Assembly (NCBI RefSeq): GCF_002276045.1
Contig: NZ_NQMR01000006.1
Coordinates: 58,009 to 122,008 of the forward strand
Source of the DNA: Pseudoalteromonas sp. NBT06-2
GTDB lineage: Bacteria; Pseudomonadota; Gammaproteobacteria; Enterobacterales; Alteromonadaceae
Direction: 5' to 3'
Length of the DNA stretch: 64,000 nucleotides
The translations under genes were made by a program, and so were the position numbers. Numbering within the stretch: position 1 is the stretch's first letter; the number at the start of each line of letters is the position of its first letter. Below the pieces are notes generated by a model, which saw nothing but the letters and a program-made list of their open reading frames with translations, had not been told where the DNA came from and did not search any database. Below, in pieces: positions 56,775-64,000 of this stretch.

Positions 56775-58289
56775 ATGGAAAACCACCGTCAATCACTGCT
56801 TATTCCTGAGATACCACCAAAAGCCCTGGATGCCGTGTATGTTGATTCAAAATCACCGTACTACAATAATAACTTGTTCATTGATTCGTTACGGCCAGCA
56901 TTAGGCGCTGTAGGTTTAAAAAACTGCCTAACAAGTGGAAATAGAAATTTGCCAGATGTGAACTCTGGTAATGGTATCCGCAAGCAAGCGATTCGAGCGT
57001 TAGTGAATGAATACTTCGTCCCAGTCCATGAGGTCCTAGATTTATACGATAAAATCGATTGTGCAATTAAAGATGGCTATAAAAGTAGAGGTAGTAACAG
57101 TCAGAGTTATCAGCAGCAGTTGGTTAACTTTTCTTGCGCTATGAAAAATAATGAATTGGGGTGGCGAGATCATACTCAGCAAACTTCGAGAGAGAATAGT
57201 TTTTTTGTATACAGCGAGGCAGGGTCAAAGAGGTTAGAAGCTATTCAACGTTGTTTACATACTAACCCTCAAGTTCTTTGGCATAACAAGATTCACCAAT
57301 GCCAAATTGTCCATCTAACGGTTGACCTATCAGGAATCCAAACGCCGTTAGAATACTGTGCAGTCTTTTTAAAGGCTTTAGAAGATGCGTTAGGTCCTGA
57401 AAAGTATGCTTATGAAGTGGAAGTTTCCGGTAATGTTAGTGCAGCTTTTCTAAAGATAGAGTCGCTGGTACTTACGTATAATGTTGGGATTTTAGTGGTA
57501 GAGTCACTAGATAGTATAAATGATTGGCAAGAGTCCAATAAGGTAAGAATACTTAAGCATTTCCATTCACTTGGAAAATCCCTCCCTATTGTATATTCAG
57601 CAACAACAGATGTATTCAATTCTGTAGCACTTGATATGCCTTGGATGCTTAGCGCTCTATCACTTGGCAGTATTTACTGGGATCCCTTAAAACACACTGA
57701 AAAAACGAGTAAAGAAGCGCAATTACGTTGGTCATTGTTTACTAAACGCTTATGGAAACAACAGTGTTTGAGAAGTTCAACTGTGCCTCTTACCGAAGAG
57801 ATAAAAGCCGTTTGGTATGACGCCTGCCAAGGGATAGTGCAACTTGCGATGAACTTTTTTAGTTTGTGCCAAATCGAGGCTATTAGTAGTGGTGAAGAAG
57901 TAATTACTGTTGAGTTAATGCGCAGGGTTCGTCGCAAAGAATCTAAGCCTTTAGAGCTTATGCTAATGGCATATAAAAATAATGATTTGGGGCTTTTATC
58001 TATTATCAAAGGTGCAGGTAGTTTTGATGTTAAAAGTAATCCAATGAAAACTCTTCAAAAGAAAAAACTAACGAAGGACAAAAAAGTACAACCTAGCAGT
58101 AACCAAATGCCTCCTGATTTTAAGAAAATCCCAAAGAAGGATTGGTGCAAGTTGCCTGAAGATGATTTGCGCTATAAGTTTGCTATGTGTGAAAAGGGCA
58201 AGTTCTATCAGCTCTTGAAAAGTAACGGTCTTGTCTTATCAATGCAGGATTTAATGGGAAATGTACAACTTTCCAAGCCCTCAACCTGA
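56775..58289 (+). CDS. tnsC: TnsC-like AAA+ regulator with degenerate ATP-binding motifs
   Basis: A 504-residue protein in the tnsC position and of tnsC-like length. The P-loop region reads VYSEAGSKRLEAI where GxxxxGK(S/T) is expected: the lysine remains but the glycines and the serine/threonine are altered. Walker B reads ILVVESLDSIND in place of hhhhDE, so the acidic pair is changed to Glu-Ser. The following sensor-like segment (LPIVYSATTDVF) is recognisable. TnsC normally uses ATP to link the target selector to the transposase. This version may not hydrolyse ATP. The frame itself is undamaged over its whole length, so it is not an obvious pseudogene. Confidence 0.85.
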   Translation: MENHRQSLLIPEIPPKALDAVYVDSKSPYYNNNLFIDSLRPALGAVGLKNCLTSGNRNLPDVNSGNGIRKQAIRALVNEYFVPVHEVLDLYDKIDCAIKDGYKSRGSNSQSYQQQLVNFSCAMKNNELGWRDHTQQTSRENSFFVYSEAGSKRLEAIQRCLHTNPQVLWHNKIHQCQIVHLTVDLSGIQTPLEYCAVFLKALEDALGPEKYAYEVEVSGNVSAAFLKIESLVLTYNVGILVVESLDSINDWQESNKVRILKHFHSLGKSLPIVYSATTDVFNSVALDMPWMLSALSLGSIYWDPLKHTEKTSKEAQLRWSLFTKRLWKQQCLRSSTVPLTEEIKAVWYDACQGIVQLAMNFFSLCQIEAISSGEEVITVELMRRVRRKESKPLELMLMAYKNNDLGLLSIIKGAGSFDVKSNPMKTLQKKKLTKDKKVQPSSNQMPPDFKKIPKKDWCKLPEDDLRYKFAMCEKGKFYQLLKSNGLVLSMQDLMGNVQLSKPST

Positions 58290-59766
58290 TGAATTAGTTT
58301 ACAGTTTATTAGCTCGAGCAAGAGTGAAGTTCTGTGAAGTTAGCCCTAAGGTTTTAATAGAAAAGGTTTTTGGCTCACGCTCGGTAATATCATCCCTTCA
58401 TTTTCCGTCAAGAATACAACCTTTGGTATCTGGTAACCTCAACTCTACAATATCAACGATAGAGTTGATTTATAACCATACACTCTTCCCTTTATATGCG
58501 CCATTCATACCGGAAGAACGACGATTAATGTGCGTTCAAGCGATGCACGATAAGTCCTTTGGTCAGCCATACTTAGCTACAGGCTTTGCCGCTTCACGTA
58601 TACCGAATATAACAGGTATGCGTTATTGCCCTGATTGCATGGCGAAGCAAATAGCAGAGCATGGAGAGCCGTATTGGCAGCGTATCCATCAAGTTTCAGG
58701 TTTAGAAAGCTGTACGCAGCACAATACAAAACTGGAGGTTGCGAGCTACTACCAGTCAAGAGTTCATAGGCATGAGTATTTTCCAGCGAGCAATATTTTG
58801 TGCAAGGCCAAGCCCAAAAGGATTCATAGTGAATATGATATTCGACTCTATCAACCGATACGTGAATTGCTTAATAGAGGTGATCTTTTATCACCAAACT
58901 ATTCTCAGTGGACTCAATATTATCAATACCTCATAGGGAAAAATCACTGTAATAAAGGAAGGTATGTTAGTTATGAAGCAATAAAGGAGAGGATTTTAGC
59001 TGAATGGTCAATCGACTGGCTTAAACGATATAACTTGCATCACTTAGATGAACAATCGAGCTGGTTACATGCAATAACTCGAAAACACAGAAAGTCTTTT
59101 TCTTATTTGGAACATCTCGTTGTTTTGAAAGCTTTGATTGATGGCCTGTGGTCAATAAACCACGTCATTGAAGATGTTCTGTCGTTAAAAGCGATTATCG
59201 TTTGTTCACCTACAAAGAAAGTGGGAACTATAAATGCTGAAGTAATTAGAACTTATAAGAAAAAGTGGTTGAGTCGCGTTAGGTTTTTAGGGACAAAATT
59301 AGGACGTATTGCAGGCGGTGGTTCTGTGTATGCTTGGCTGTATCGACATCAGCGAAATTGGTTACTTAAGTTAAATCGGCACTATAAAAGGCCAATTCAT
59401 CATAGTCTCAACCGCATTGACTGGAGTAGAAGAGATAAAAATGTTGTTAAGGAGTTAATCAAAGTTAGGAATAGCATGGAAGAAAACATGGATCAGCCTC
59501 GGCAATCAAAAAACTGGTTTATGAATCAACTTAATAGGAAGGAAACCATATCAAAGAACTTAAATAAATTACCGTTAACTCAAGAGTTCTTAAATCGCTA
59601 CGAAGAAACAGTGACTGATTATCAGATCAGGAGGCTATCAAGAACAATTATTACTCACTATCCCAAGTTACCACCTCGTTGGGTGCTTCTTAGAGAATCA
59701 GGCTTAAATGATAAGCGTATTAAGGAATTAGCGGATAATTTTCTAAGTATTGAAATCGAAAACTAG
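58261..59766 (+). CDS. tnsD: TnsD/TniQ-family target selector
   Basis: A 501-residue protein, close to Tn7 TnsD in length, starting inside tnsC (29-base overlap). The N-terminal TniQ domain has the zinc-binding pattern RYCPDCMAK then GLESCTQHNTKL (about residues 120-155). The basic C-terminal half should bind DNA. TnsD of Tn7 recognises the end of glmS and directs insertion just downstream, which fits the location of this element. I see no fusion to Cas8 and no CRISPR array, so it is the chromosomal-site pathway. Confidence 0.9.
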   Translation: MYNFPSPQPDELVYSLLARARVKFCEVSPKVLIEKVFGSRSVISSLHFPSRIQPLVSGNLNSTISTIELIYNHTLFPLYAPFIPEERRLMCVQAMHDKSFGQPYLATGFAASRIPNITGMRYCPDCMAKQIAEHGEPYWQRIHQVSGLESCTQHNTKLEVASYYQSRVHRHEYFPASNILCKAKPKRIHSEYDIRLYQPIRELLNRGDLLSPNYSQWTQYYQYLIGKNHCNKGRYVSYEAIKERILAEWSIDWLKRYNLHHLDEQSSWLHAITRKHRKSFSYLEHLVVLKALIDGLWSINHVIEDVLSLKAIIVCSPTKKVGTINAEVIRTYKKKWLSRVRFLGTKLGRIAGGGSVYAWLYRHQRNWLLKLNRHYKRPIHHSLNRIDWSRRDKNVVKELIKVRNSMEENMDQPRQSKNWFMNQLNRKETISKNLNKLPLTQEFLNRYEETVTDYQIRRLSRTIITHYPKLPPRWVLLRESGLNDKRIKELADNFLSIEIEN

Positions 59767-59818
59767 CTCAGTTAAAGAGCAATTTTAAATCGTTAGTCAA
59801 CGGTATTAGGAGTAAGGT

Positions 59819-60091
59819 ATGCCAAGAAAAGTAACGTTAGTCGACTTTGATGGAGAGCATCAATTTAACGGCGAGGCTTCAGCTGAACATGCAATGATGC
59901 TTGGACAACTCATATTTGCCACATTACCACCAGGTGAAACAGAAACTATTGAGGTTCTGAATGCTTTAGTGCAAAACCTATTTTGTATGTCTAAAACATT
60001 TGGAGTGAAAACTTTAGATGTTTATGATGAAAATTACGGTTCCTGTACTATTTCAATTGAGCACCCTAAAGATATTAGGAGTAATAAATAA
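59819..60091 (+). CDS. Small unknown protein at the tnsE position
   Basis: A 90-residue acidic protein with TAGGAGTAAGGT upstream, 52 bases after tnsD on the same strand. It has no membrane segment and no motif I recognise. Tn7 carries tnsE (about 540 residues) here; this gene is far too short to be TnsE. Co-transcription with the tns genes suggests an accessory or cargo role. Confidence 0.6.
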   Translation: MPRKVTLVDFDGEHQFNGEASAEHAMMLGQLIFATLPPGETETIEVLNALVQNLFCMSKTFGVKTLDVYDENYGSCTISIEHPKDIRSNK

Positions 60092-60112
60092 TTGAAGACG
60101 CTAATAGTGGTA

Positions 60113-60152
60113 AGTACTAGTTATAAACTATATATGCTTTAAAACTAGTACT
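60113..60152. terminator. Hairpin between convergent genes
   Basis: Perfect inverted repeat AGTACTAGTT/AACTAGTACT with a 20-base AT-rich loop, between the end of the tns-side gene and the convergent membrane-protein gene. Confidence 0.5.
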
Positions 60153-60167
60153 GATAAGGTGAAATTT

Positions 60168-60800
60168 TTAGCTTTGCTCAATAATCGTACCTTCAATTAA
60201 CTTGCTTGGGGTAAATTTTGAGAGAATATAACGTTGAATTAGGAATAGTGCTGCATCACTAATTACAAATAATATGGCATTTTCAATTAAGTCTTTCGTT
60301 TGTACTGCAATGTAGTTTGTTCCTTCATTGTCGACAAAAAACTTTAAACTAATTAATCCAATAGCAGTACCTATTAATAGCTTTAACATCAAACTTAGAG
60401 AATTACTCATTGTAATTACAACGGCTCGAGTATTTTGCTTTAATTCATTTACGAGATCTCTTTCAGGAGTCTGGTCGCGTTTAGTTTGAATTCCAATCAT
60501 TTCGCTTGCCAAGGAATGGACTATTAAGGCAATAAAATAAGTTATTAGTACAAAGATTACTTTGTTCATATTTAAAAAAGATTCTAAAAAATTAGATATA
60601 ACTAATATTAATGACCCAGGTTCAGATGTGATATTTGTCCACCCTACGTTTAATGAGCCAGCTAAAGCTGTAAAGGCTGTTAGAAATAATAAGGTGATTA
60701 TTAATAAAACCTTTAAATGTTCTGTGAGTAATTGGCGCATAAACATAAACACCATAATATTATTGATGAACGTTTTGATGATAATAAATAGTTTTTTCAA
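60168..60800 (-). CDS. Unknown four-helix membrane protein
   Basis: A 210-residue protein with about four membrane segments (VLLIITLLFLTAFTALAG near 33, MNKVIFVLITYFIALIVH near 80, LMLKLLIGTAIGLISLKFF near 140, AILFVISDAALFLIQRY near 175). No signature of a transporter, holin or toxin is evident. It lies in the transposon interior as cargo. A role in membrane-based defence is one possibility but has no direct support. Confidence 0.6.
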   Translation of the reverse strand: MKKLFIIIKTFINNIMVFMFMRQLLTEHLKVLLIITLLFLTAFTALAGSLNVGWTNITSEPGSLILVISNFLESFLNMNKVIFVLITYFIALIVHSLASEMIGIQTKRDQTPERDLVNELKQNTRAVVITMSNSLSLMLKLLIGTAIGLISLKFFVDNEGTNYIAVQTKDLIENAILFVISDAALFLIQRYILSKFTPSKLIEGTIIEQS

Positions 60801-60930
60801 GCTTAAATTCCCTTTAATTAAATTATTCTTTAATGAAGTAATCGTAAATCATCATATTTTTATACATTACAATACACTAACTCATTGATAATAACCTGAT
60901 ATTAGTTCAGGTAAATCTTTTTAAAGTAAA

Positions 60931-61317
60931 TTAGTTATTAGAGAGTGCTGAGATCCAACTAAGTACGGTTTGTTTTTGCCATGCTTTAAATCTAGAACCT
61001 AAATCTAAAGGCTGAGGAAAACTCCCATCATTTACCATTCTATATATGGTGGAACGGCTAACCCCCACTAAAAGGCTCACTTCTTTAATACGGATTAGAC
61101 ATTCAGGTGGCTTTTCAGCGAGTTTATCTGTCGATAATGGGTCATAAATGATTTGCTTTGTGGGGGCTGGTATTTCTTGGCTAATGTTTTTCGTTATTTC
61201 ATTAATATGGTTTAGCCCTTGTTGCATCTCTGATATGTTGTTTTTAAGCTTCAGGCTCAATTGGTCCAAATAATAAAGTAAGTATTCCTTTTCTCGTTGT
61301 TTCATAACCATCACCAC
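60931..61317 (-). CDS. AlpA-like helix-turn-helix protein
   Basis: A 128-residue protein. Residues 1-50 form a charged coiled coil, and residues 73-125 match the AlpA/excisionase-type winged helix-turn-helix (LIRIKEVSLLVGVSRSTIYRMVNDGSFPQPLDLGSR, then AWQKQTVLSWI). AlpA proteins regulate or direct mobile-element excision. Its gene starts beside the far transposon end, from which it reads inward. It may regulate the element; the dyad before tnsA is a possible target. Start codon choice among three nearby ATGs is uncertain. Confidence 0.82.
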   Translation of the reverse strand: MVMVMKQREKEYLLYYLDQLSLKLKNNISEMQQGLNHINEITKNISQEIPAPTKQIIYDPLSTDKLAEKPPECLIRIKEVSLLVGVSRSTIYRMVNDGSFPQPLDLGSRFKAWQKQTVLSWISALSNN

Positions 61318-61334
61318 TCAATCAAAAGTACCTA

Positions 61335-61482
61335 AAATATTAGTTTCGTACTTTGATAGTTGCCAACTATTGGTATGGTGATTTTAGTTTTGTACTTTAA
61401 TATTTTTCTAGGATCGTACTTTATTAGTAAGATCATACATTTAGATAGATCGCTTAGTTGCGTACTTTATTTAGCTTATATA
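61335..61482. repeat. Distal transposon end with four spaced TnsB-type sites
   Basis: Sites read TAGTTTCGTACTTTGAT (61341), TAGTTTTGTACTTTAAT (61385), GGATCGTACTTTATTAG (61411) and TTGCGTACTTTATTTAGC (61458). They are inverted relative to the glmS-side sites and spaced 24-46 bases, resembling the sparse left end of Tn7. Confidence 0.75.
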
Positions 61483-61487
61483 GGAAA
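61483..61487. repeat. Target-site duplication GGAAA, distal side
   Basis: Matches 50212-50216. It is followed by TT and then the Tn7-type tip at 61490. Confidence 0.7.
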
Positions 61488-61489
61488 TT

Positions 61490-61911
61490 TGTCGGAAAAC
61501 AATAAAGTTCTTTACCAAGTAATAAAGTATCATACTGGTTACTCAGTGACTCATTTCTTAGCGGTTTTCCCCGAAGTCCTTGTAAGTAAGGCTTTCAGGA
61601 AAAAATACATCATTAATGCTGTAACCTTTAATGCTGTTTCTCAAAAAGCTAGATTAATTAATGTTACATTAAAGGTTACATGTGTTTTTTCTTTGTAACC
61701 TCATTCTTTTTATTTTTGTAACAAATCAAATTCACTCTCTAGTTCAAAGGTATGAAAGGAAAGTTTAATTATGCTTATTTAGCTAATAAAGTGTGTTCAT
61801 ATAAAACATATGAGAACATTGTTTTAAACTAGGCTAATACGCATTTTGTTTTGTAAAAGTTGCTATTAGTTTTATTTTCTCTTTATATTTGATATTGTCG
61901 TTTCGAAGACA
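61490..61911. mobile_element. Remnant of an older Tn7-like insertion
   Basis: Starts with TGTCGGAAAACAATAAAG, close to the Tn7 tip (TGT, then ACAATAAAGT), followed by a second site GTAATAAAGTATCATACT. The orientation is the same as the glmS-side end of the intact element. At 61896-61911 the sequence TGTCGTTTCGAAGACA, read on the other strand, gives TGTC...GACAATA, as expected for an opposite end. Only about 420 bases with no gene lie between. Flanking duplications do not match, so the remnant may be a fusion of two insertions. Confidence 0.5.
61620..61680. repeat. 14-bp perfect inverted repeat
   Basis: TGTAACCTTTAATG at 61620-61633 and its exact reverse complement at 61667-61680, separated by 33 bases. 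A third partial copy (TGTAACCTCATT) starts near 61694. It lies inside the older insertion remnant. Function unknown. Confidence 0.5.
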
Positions 61912-61967
61912 GCATAATATTTAGTGATATTGGTTGGAGATCAAATTTAAAATGAGGTGAATTAAAC

Positions 61968-62030
61968 TGTCGAAAGACAATAAAGTTTGATCAGTTACAT
62001 TAATGATTGATCATTTTTTAATAAAGAATA
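61968..62030. mobile_element. Second Tn7-type end sequence, no element attached
   Basis: TGTCGAAAGACAATAAAGT matches the Tn7 tip at 15 of its first 19 bases, as I recall that sequence, and has a further AATAAAG about 45 bases on. It points the same way as the two tips to its left. No matching opposite end is visible before the terminator at 62162. It is probably the scar of a still older insertion. Confidence 0.5.
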
Positions 62031-62161
62031 ATGTTGGGTAGCGAGCGTTGTTTTAAGTAATTTTATAATAAAACTCACATAAAGCTTATGTCCCTTAAGA
62101 GCGATAAGCGGACTTTGAACAGTTGATTGACTCTGAGGTCTACTCGAAGTACGGACTAATA

Positions 62162-62197
62162 AAAAACCGTCGATAATATATTTTATCGACGGTTTTT
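62162..62197. terminator. Strong terminator, possibly the original glmS terminator
   Basis: Stem CCGTCGATAA/TTATCGACGG, six-base loop, A-run before and T-run after. No gene ends just upstream, which is odd for so good a terminator. It would be explained if the glmS transcript once ended here before transposon insertions pushed it away. Confidence 0.7.
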
Positions 62198-62208
62198 ATG
62201 GTTGTTTT

Positions 62209-62250
62209 ACTGTAACTGTAACTGTAACTGTAACTGTAACTGTAACTGTA
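62209..62250. repeat. Hexanucleotide tandem repeat (ACTGTA)7
   Basis: Seven uninterrupted copies of ACTGTA in the promoter-side region of the crystallin-like gene, 126 bases before its ATG. Copy number is likely to vary by slippage. Confidence 0.95.
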
Positions 62251-62375
62251 TTATCCGCAGCGTACTGTAGTCTTCTCCACTTTTTTATATTTACAATCAG
62301 TCATTTATGCTTTATCTTGTTGTTCCGATTTTTATCGGTTAATAATAAATGTATATTACAAGGAATTAAAAAATA

Positions 62376-63056
62376 ATGAACTTTAGTAAAACAATAATTG
62401 TAGCTTCGTTATCGCTTGGAGCTTTTTACACTCAAGCTTCAGTTGAACTTTTTTCTGATTCACATTTTGGTGGAAAAAGAACTGTTTTATTTGGAAGTAA
62501 ATCAATTAAGAATACTAAAGATGAAATCGGGATGCATGATTCTATTTCATCATTAAAAGTTGGCCCAGGAGAATGTGCCGTTCTTTTTGAAAACCATAGT
62601 TACACCGGTATAACTAAGTTTTTCGGTCAAGGGGAACACTCTGATTTGCGCAATGAAGGGTTTAATGATGAAACTTCATCGATCCACGTTTTTCCATCCT
62701 ATTATTGTGATGCTAATGATTTAACTTACTTTCATAGACACGCCCCATACGGCGATATTAAGTTTGCTGTTGCAAAAGGTAATAGCGATGGACTTTCAAG
62801 TTATTGGAATGATGAGATTAGTAGCATAACTGTTGGTCGAGATTCTTGTGCTATTGTTTTTCAGCATGGAAGTTACCAAGGAACTGTGCATGAGTTTAAA
62901 GAATCGGTTGCTACATTAAGCACCTGGAGTTTTAATGACAAGATATCCTCATATCAAATTGTAGAAGCTAGTTCTTGTAATAACCCAACCGAAGGTGGCG
63001 GCGTTGGCGGTGGCAGTGGCGGCGGCGGCGGCGGTGGAGATCTGGTGCAGTACTAG
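62376..63056 (+). CDS. Secreted beta/gamma-crystallin-like protein with glycine tail
   Basis: A 226-residue protein with a signal peptide (cleavage near QAS-VEL) and AAGGAATT upstream. It contains four crystallin calcium-binding-type motifs, (N/D)-D-x-x-S-S: HDSISS, NDETSS, NDEISS and NDKISS. These define two tandem two-motif crystallin domains (about residues 20-112 and 115-200). Six cysteines lie in the domains. The last 25 residues are a run of glycines broken by valine and serine, ending DLVQY. Microbial crystallins bind calcium and are often secreted. The flexible tail may be a spacer or surface anchor. Confidence 0.85.
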   Translation: MNFSKTIIVASLSLGAFYTQASVELFSDSHFGGKRTVLFGSKSIKNTKDEIGMHDSISSLKVGPGECAVLFENHSYTGITKFFGQGEHSDLRNEGFNDETSSIHVFPSYYCDANDLTYFHRHAPYGDIKFAVAKGNSDGLSSYWNDEISSITVGRDSCAIVFQHGSYQGTVHEFKESVATLSTWSFNDKISSYQIVEASSCNNPTEGGGVGGGSGGGGGGGDLVQY

Positions 63057-63070
63057 GAAAAAACGGTGGT

Positions 63071-63100
63071 TGTTAAAGGGCTTGCTAAAGCCCTTTAACA
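63071..63100. terminator. Terminator after the crystallin-like gene
   Basis: Perfect 13-bp stem TGTTAAAGGGCTT/AAGCCCTTTAACA with a four-base loop. It is followed by a short AT-rich run. Confidence 0.8.
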
Positions 63101-63161
63101 TATTTGATTTAGCAACCTTTACCTTGTAAAGTTTACTTTTTATTTTTTGCTGAGAAATCAC

Positions 63162-63926
63162 TTGCTACCGGAAATTTTTGTTATTAATTTAAATCGCAGT
63201 TTGGATAGGTTAAATAGTATAAATAAACTGTTCAATAGTTATAAAGCTGACTTTACTCGCGTAGAGGCTATTGATGGTAAGGATATTTTTGATTTATCTT
63301 CTGTTGGATACAATGATAAACTCAATCAAAAACTATACCACAAACCCTTAAATAAGGGGGAAGTTGCTTGTATTTTAAGTCACAAAAGAGCTCTGACTAA
63401 GTTTATCGAAACAAGTGATAATCCAGTCGCGTTAATTCTAGAAGATGACGCTTATTTTAACGAGGACTTATTGATATTCTCAAGTAAAGTTCACCCAAGT
63501 TATAATAATTGGGATGTAATAAAATTACACGGCGGAAAAAAAGCAAAAAAACAACTAAAAACAATTCCAATCTACAAGGGTTATTCTTTAGGCTTTCCAT
63601 GCAAGATCCCAAACTCTAACTTAGGTCAACTAGTTAGTAAAAAAGGCGCTGAAAAAATATTGAAACTATACGATAACTTTGCAAAACCTGCCGATGTAAT
63701 TTTACAAAATTGGTGGCAAAGTGGACTTGTGGTCTTACATTGCACCCCTAACCTAGTTTATTCGAACGAGTCAAAAAGTATTATCAATTCTTTTCAAAAC
63801 AGAAATGAAGTTCAGTATAGTAAAAGTAAGAAACTCAAGCAAAAGATCAGGTTTGAATTTGAGCTTTTACATAATAAACCAGACCTTTCAATTCTAGAGA
63901 AGGTAAAGTCTTCGGTTACAACTTAA
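63162..63926 (+). CDS. Glycosyltransferase family 25 (LPS-type) protein
   Basis: A protein of about 254 residues. The frame opens at a TTG at 63147, but homologues begin close to the IFVINLNRSLDRL motif, so I place the start at the TTG at 63162, with GAGA upstream; no ATG is available. Family motifs are present: GEVACILSHKRAL, ALILEDDAYF (metal and donor binding) and the later PADVILQNWW. Family 25 enzymes add galactose or related sugars to lipopolysaccharide or glycoproteins. It follows the crystallin-like gene after a terminator, so it is a separate transcript. Confidence 0.85.
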   Translation: MLPEIFVINLNRSLDRLNSINKLFNSYKADFTRVEAIDGKDIFDLSSVGYNDKLNQKLYHKPLNKGEVACILSHKRALTKFIETSDNPVALILEDDAYFNEDLLIFSSKVHPSYNNWDVIKLHGGKKAKKQLKTIPIYKGYSLGFPCKIPNSNLGQLVSKKGAEKILKLYDNFAKPADVILQNWWQSGLVVLHCTPNLVYSNESKSIINSFQNRNEVQYSKSKKLKQKIRFEFELLHNKPDLSILEKVKSSVTT

Positions 63927-63970
63927 ATTATAAACCTCATTGTAATTTATATGCTTATAAGCTTTCAATT

Positions 63971-64000
63971 TACTTCCGATAATTAGGATTATCAGAAGTA
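63971..64000. terminator. Terminator at the window edge
   Basis: Stem TACTTC-C-GATAAT with ATTATC-A-GAAGTA and a four-base loop; one mismatch. The window ends at the last stem base, so the U-run cannot be checked. Confidence 0.55.

Larger units (their letters stand above)
50217..61482. mobile_element. Tn7-like transposon at attTn7, about 11.3 kb
   Basis: The element lies downstream of glmS and carries tnsA, tnsB, tnsC and tnsD/tniQ-type genes. Its ends hold repeated TnsB-type sites in inverted orientation: five on the glmS side and four clear ones on the far side. From each proposed tip the first CG of the outermost site lies 20 bases in, and both copies continue CGCAACTNAGC. The tips read TATA and are flanked by GGAAA. 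Tn7 relatives normally begin TGT, so the exact tips are unusual and less certain than the presence of the element. Cargo includes a NERD-helicase pair between the glmS-side end and tnsA. Confidence 0.82.

Noticed and set aside
53857..59766. CRISPR-associated transposon (type I-F3)
   Set aside because: TnsD is full length and not fused to a Cas8-type protein, there are no cas6, cas7 or cas8 genes and no array, and the element sits at attTn7 as expected for TnsD targeting.
61360..61698. Open frame of 112 codons across the distal transposon end
   Set aside because: It runs over the TnsB-type repeats and the tip of the older insertion, has no ribosome-binding site and no protein-like features.
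61912..61967. Target-site duplication for the older insertion remnants
   Set aside because: AAATT before the tip at 61490 is not repeated exactly after either candidate opposite end; GAATT near 61960 differs by one base and does not follow a tip.
62209..62250. Possible CRISPR array because of regular repeats
   Set aside because: The units are six bases with no spacers; it is a simple tandem repeat. No cas gene or longer spaced repeat is present in the window.

Overview
The window is AT-rich (about one third G+C by eye) and its gene content points to a marine gammaproteobacterium of the Alteromonadales, most like Pseudoalteromonas. The signs are a DeoR-type regulator beside glmS, frmA/fghA, several CadC-like receptors with a periplasmic beta-propeller, and many MacB/FtsX-type efflux permeases. 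Core genes (glmU, fghA-frmA, DeoR regulator-glmS) anchor the map. Between them lie two peptide natural-product loci, a sigma-54-controlled efflux locus and a Tn7-like transposon.

Region 1 (about 0.7-12.2 kb) is a RiPP locus. It has a small GG-leader peptide (753-896), a secreted lipoyl-like protein, an AraC-type regulator, and a divergent GG-leader peptide (2478-2648, minus). A plus-strand operon follows: radical SAM/SPASM enzyme, GT-B glycosyltransferase, precursor peptide (5737-5892), a degenerate second copy of its core, a leader-like peptide, a second radical SAM enzyme, a HlyD-type adaptor, a C39 peptidase ABC exporter and an S41 peptidase. The likely logic is leader-guided modification, GG cleavage during export, then extracytoplasmic peptidase action.

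Region 2 (12.4-19.8 kb) is ordinary: a chemotaxis receptor, glmU, the formaldehyde detoxification pair and a LysR regulator. Region 3 (19.8-34.3 kb) holds a second RiPP locus on the minus strand. In transcription order it has two GG-leader peptides, a radical SAM enzyme, a short adaptor, a C39 ABC exporter, a MacA-like adaptor, an ABC ATPase, a FtsX/MacB permease and an S9 peptidase. Divergent to it are a membrane-bound winged-helix regulator, a 54-aa secreted two-cysteine peptide and a LuxR-type regulator. Region 4 (34.3-47.4 kb) has an NtrY/NtrC-like two-component pair facing a MacA-like adaptor, two near-identical ABC ATPases and three permeases. A consensus-like sigma-54 promoter with two upstream dyads sits between the regulator and its presumed target.

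Region 5 (47.5-62.2 kb) is DeoR regulator-glmS followed by a Tn7-like element inserted at attTn7. I place its ends at 50217 and 61482. They are flanked by GGAAA direct repeats, with the first TnsB-type site equally far from each tip. It carries tnsA, tnsB, a tnsC with degraded Walker motifs, tnsD, and a NERD-nuclease/helicase cargo pair on the glmS side of tnsA. Immediately beyond it are Tn7-type end sequences of older insertions in the same attachment site. Region 6 (62.2-64 kb) has a (ACTGTA)7 repeat, a secreted beta/gamma-crystallin-like protein and a GT25 glycosyltransferase. I saw no CRISPR array, rRNA or tRNA.
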